From Phycisphaerae bacterium (lineage in GTDB: Bacteria; Planctomycetota; Phycisphaerae; Sedimentisphaerales; Anaerobacaceae): a stretch of 13,148 bases of DNA. Within the stretch, counting starts at the first letter, position 1. Each line of letters starts with the position of its first letter. Location: positions 1-13,148 of the forward strand of contig DAOVNI010000012.1 in NCBI GenBank assembly GCA_030630315.1, read 5' to 3'. Positions 12,601-13,148 of the stretch are shown one piece after another. The position numbers and the translations under genes were made by a program. Below the pieces are notes generated by a model. The model worked only from the letters and a program-made list of their open reading frames with translations. It searched no databases and was not told the DNA's origin.

Positions 12601-13148
12601 TTATTGAGCTTTTGACACTTTACTTTCGTCTCTGTTGCGCCGGACCAACGACCAGACGTAATAAACCGGGATGCCCGCGAGGATGCTGCCGAGGCTGTAC
12701 ATCGAAGGTTTCCACCACTGCCTGAATGCGAACACGGTCATGAAGAGGATTACCGCCATGAAGATCGCCGGAACAACCGGGTATCCGGGCACGCGAAACG
12801 GCCTTTCCATCTCTGGCCGGCGCCAACGAAGGACATATACAGCACCGATGAAGAGCAGCGCAAAGAGCGACAATCCCACCGAGGCATACCTGTACAAGTC
12901 CTGGAAGTCCGTCACGAACAGAATAATAATCGCGCACGCACTCTGCGCGAGCATCGCGTAAACGGGAACATGCCCCTCCGGGCTGATATGCCCGGCTACA
13001 GATGGGAACAACCCATCCTTTGCCATTGCGTAGTAGATCCGCGGGCCGGTGATAACAAAAGCGCTCACTGTAGCCAGGAACGTCAATCCGACCGCAACGG
13101 AGAAGATGCTGGAAGCCCTCGCCCCAAACAGATTTTCGACCGCGAGCT
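12601..13148 (-). CDS. APC-family amino acid permease, C-terminal part (runs off right edge)
   Basis: The frame stays open from the TAA at 12601-12603 to the window edge, giving 181 visible residues. The first is within LAVENLFGARASSIFSVAVG; there is no need for a start in the window. GPRIYYAMAKDGLFP and the following HISPEGHVPVYAMLAQSA are characteristic of the APC superfamily, after which come four to five hydrophobic segments. RWRRPEMERPFRVPGYPVVPAIF marks the loop typical of the APC/LAT-like branch that transports amino acids. The inner-membrane transporter is missing its N-terminal half here. Substrate cannot be told. The next gene downstream is the exported methyltransferase. Confidence 0.92.
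   Translation of the reverse strand, partial: LAVENLFGARASSIFSVAVGLTFLATVSAFVITGPRIYYAMAKDGLFPSVAGHISPEGHVPVYAMLAQSACAIIILFVTDFQDLYRYASVGLSLFALLFIGAVYVLRWRRPEMERPFRVPGYPVVPAIFMAVILFMTVFAFRQWWKPSMYSLGSILAGIPVYYVWSLVRRNRDESKVSKAQ

Noticed and set aside
13084..13086. TTG as start of the APC permease at 13086
   Set aside because: The frame is open upstream to the window edge and the upstream residues fit an APC transmembrane segment, so the gene is truncated by the window, not started here.

Overview
The window looks like bacterial chromosome from a Gram-negative lineage, most plausibly a planctomycete of the Phycisphaerae/Sedimentisphaerales type. That placement is an inference. It rests on the mix of a Bacteroides-like NagB, a DUF4954 beta-helix protein, a sugar porter paired with a URO-D family protein, a Tat signal on an unusual protein, and a degenerate amidase/PGRP-like protein. 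No rRNA or tRNA is visible to confirm it. Almost every gene is on the minus strand; the amidase-like gene at 9326-9874 is the only plus-strand gene I accept.

Right to left, following minus-strand transcription: (1) 13148-11881 holds the 3' part of an APC-family permease, then a SAM methyltransferase carrying an N-terminal export/anchor segment. (2) 11703-11146 is a TrmO/TsaA-fold protein with a twin-arginine signal and an apparent in-frame palindromic insertion. (3) 11008-10055 is a secreted basic protein ending in a Gly/Arg/Met-rich tail built from tandem 36-nt repeats. (4) A 14-bp perfect hairpin at 9937-9967 separates it from the convergent plus-strand gene for a membrane-anchored amidase-2/PGRP-like protein whose zinc histidines appear to be lost. 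(5) A 561-bp region (8765-9325) holds divergent promoter candidates. (6) 8764-5843 is a two-gene operon of a DUF4954 beta-helix protein and NagB (glucosamine-6-phosphate deaminase). (7) 5639-2969 is a two-gene operon of a URO-D family protein and an MFS sugar porter, with a good sigma70-like promoter. (8) 2784-1 is a purine operon: purF, overlapping purM, and the start of a second PurF-like gene. The last lies at the left edge and has Ser where the amidotransferase nucleophile Cys should be.

Functionally, groups 6 and 7 suggest amino-sugar and sugar catabolism. Group 8 is de novo purine synthesis with an apparently glutaminase-dead paralog. Groups 1-4 contain several exported or membrane-anchored proteins, two of them with folds normally cytoplasmic (TrmO-like, SAM methyltransferase). 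No phage, IS element, CRISPR array or complete defence system is seen. The unusual content is individual proteins with altered active sites or unexpected targeting, not a recognisable new multi-gene system.
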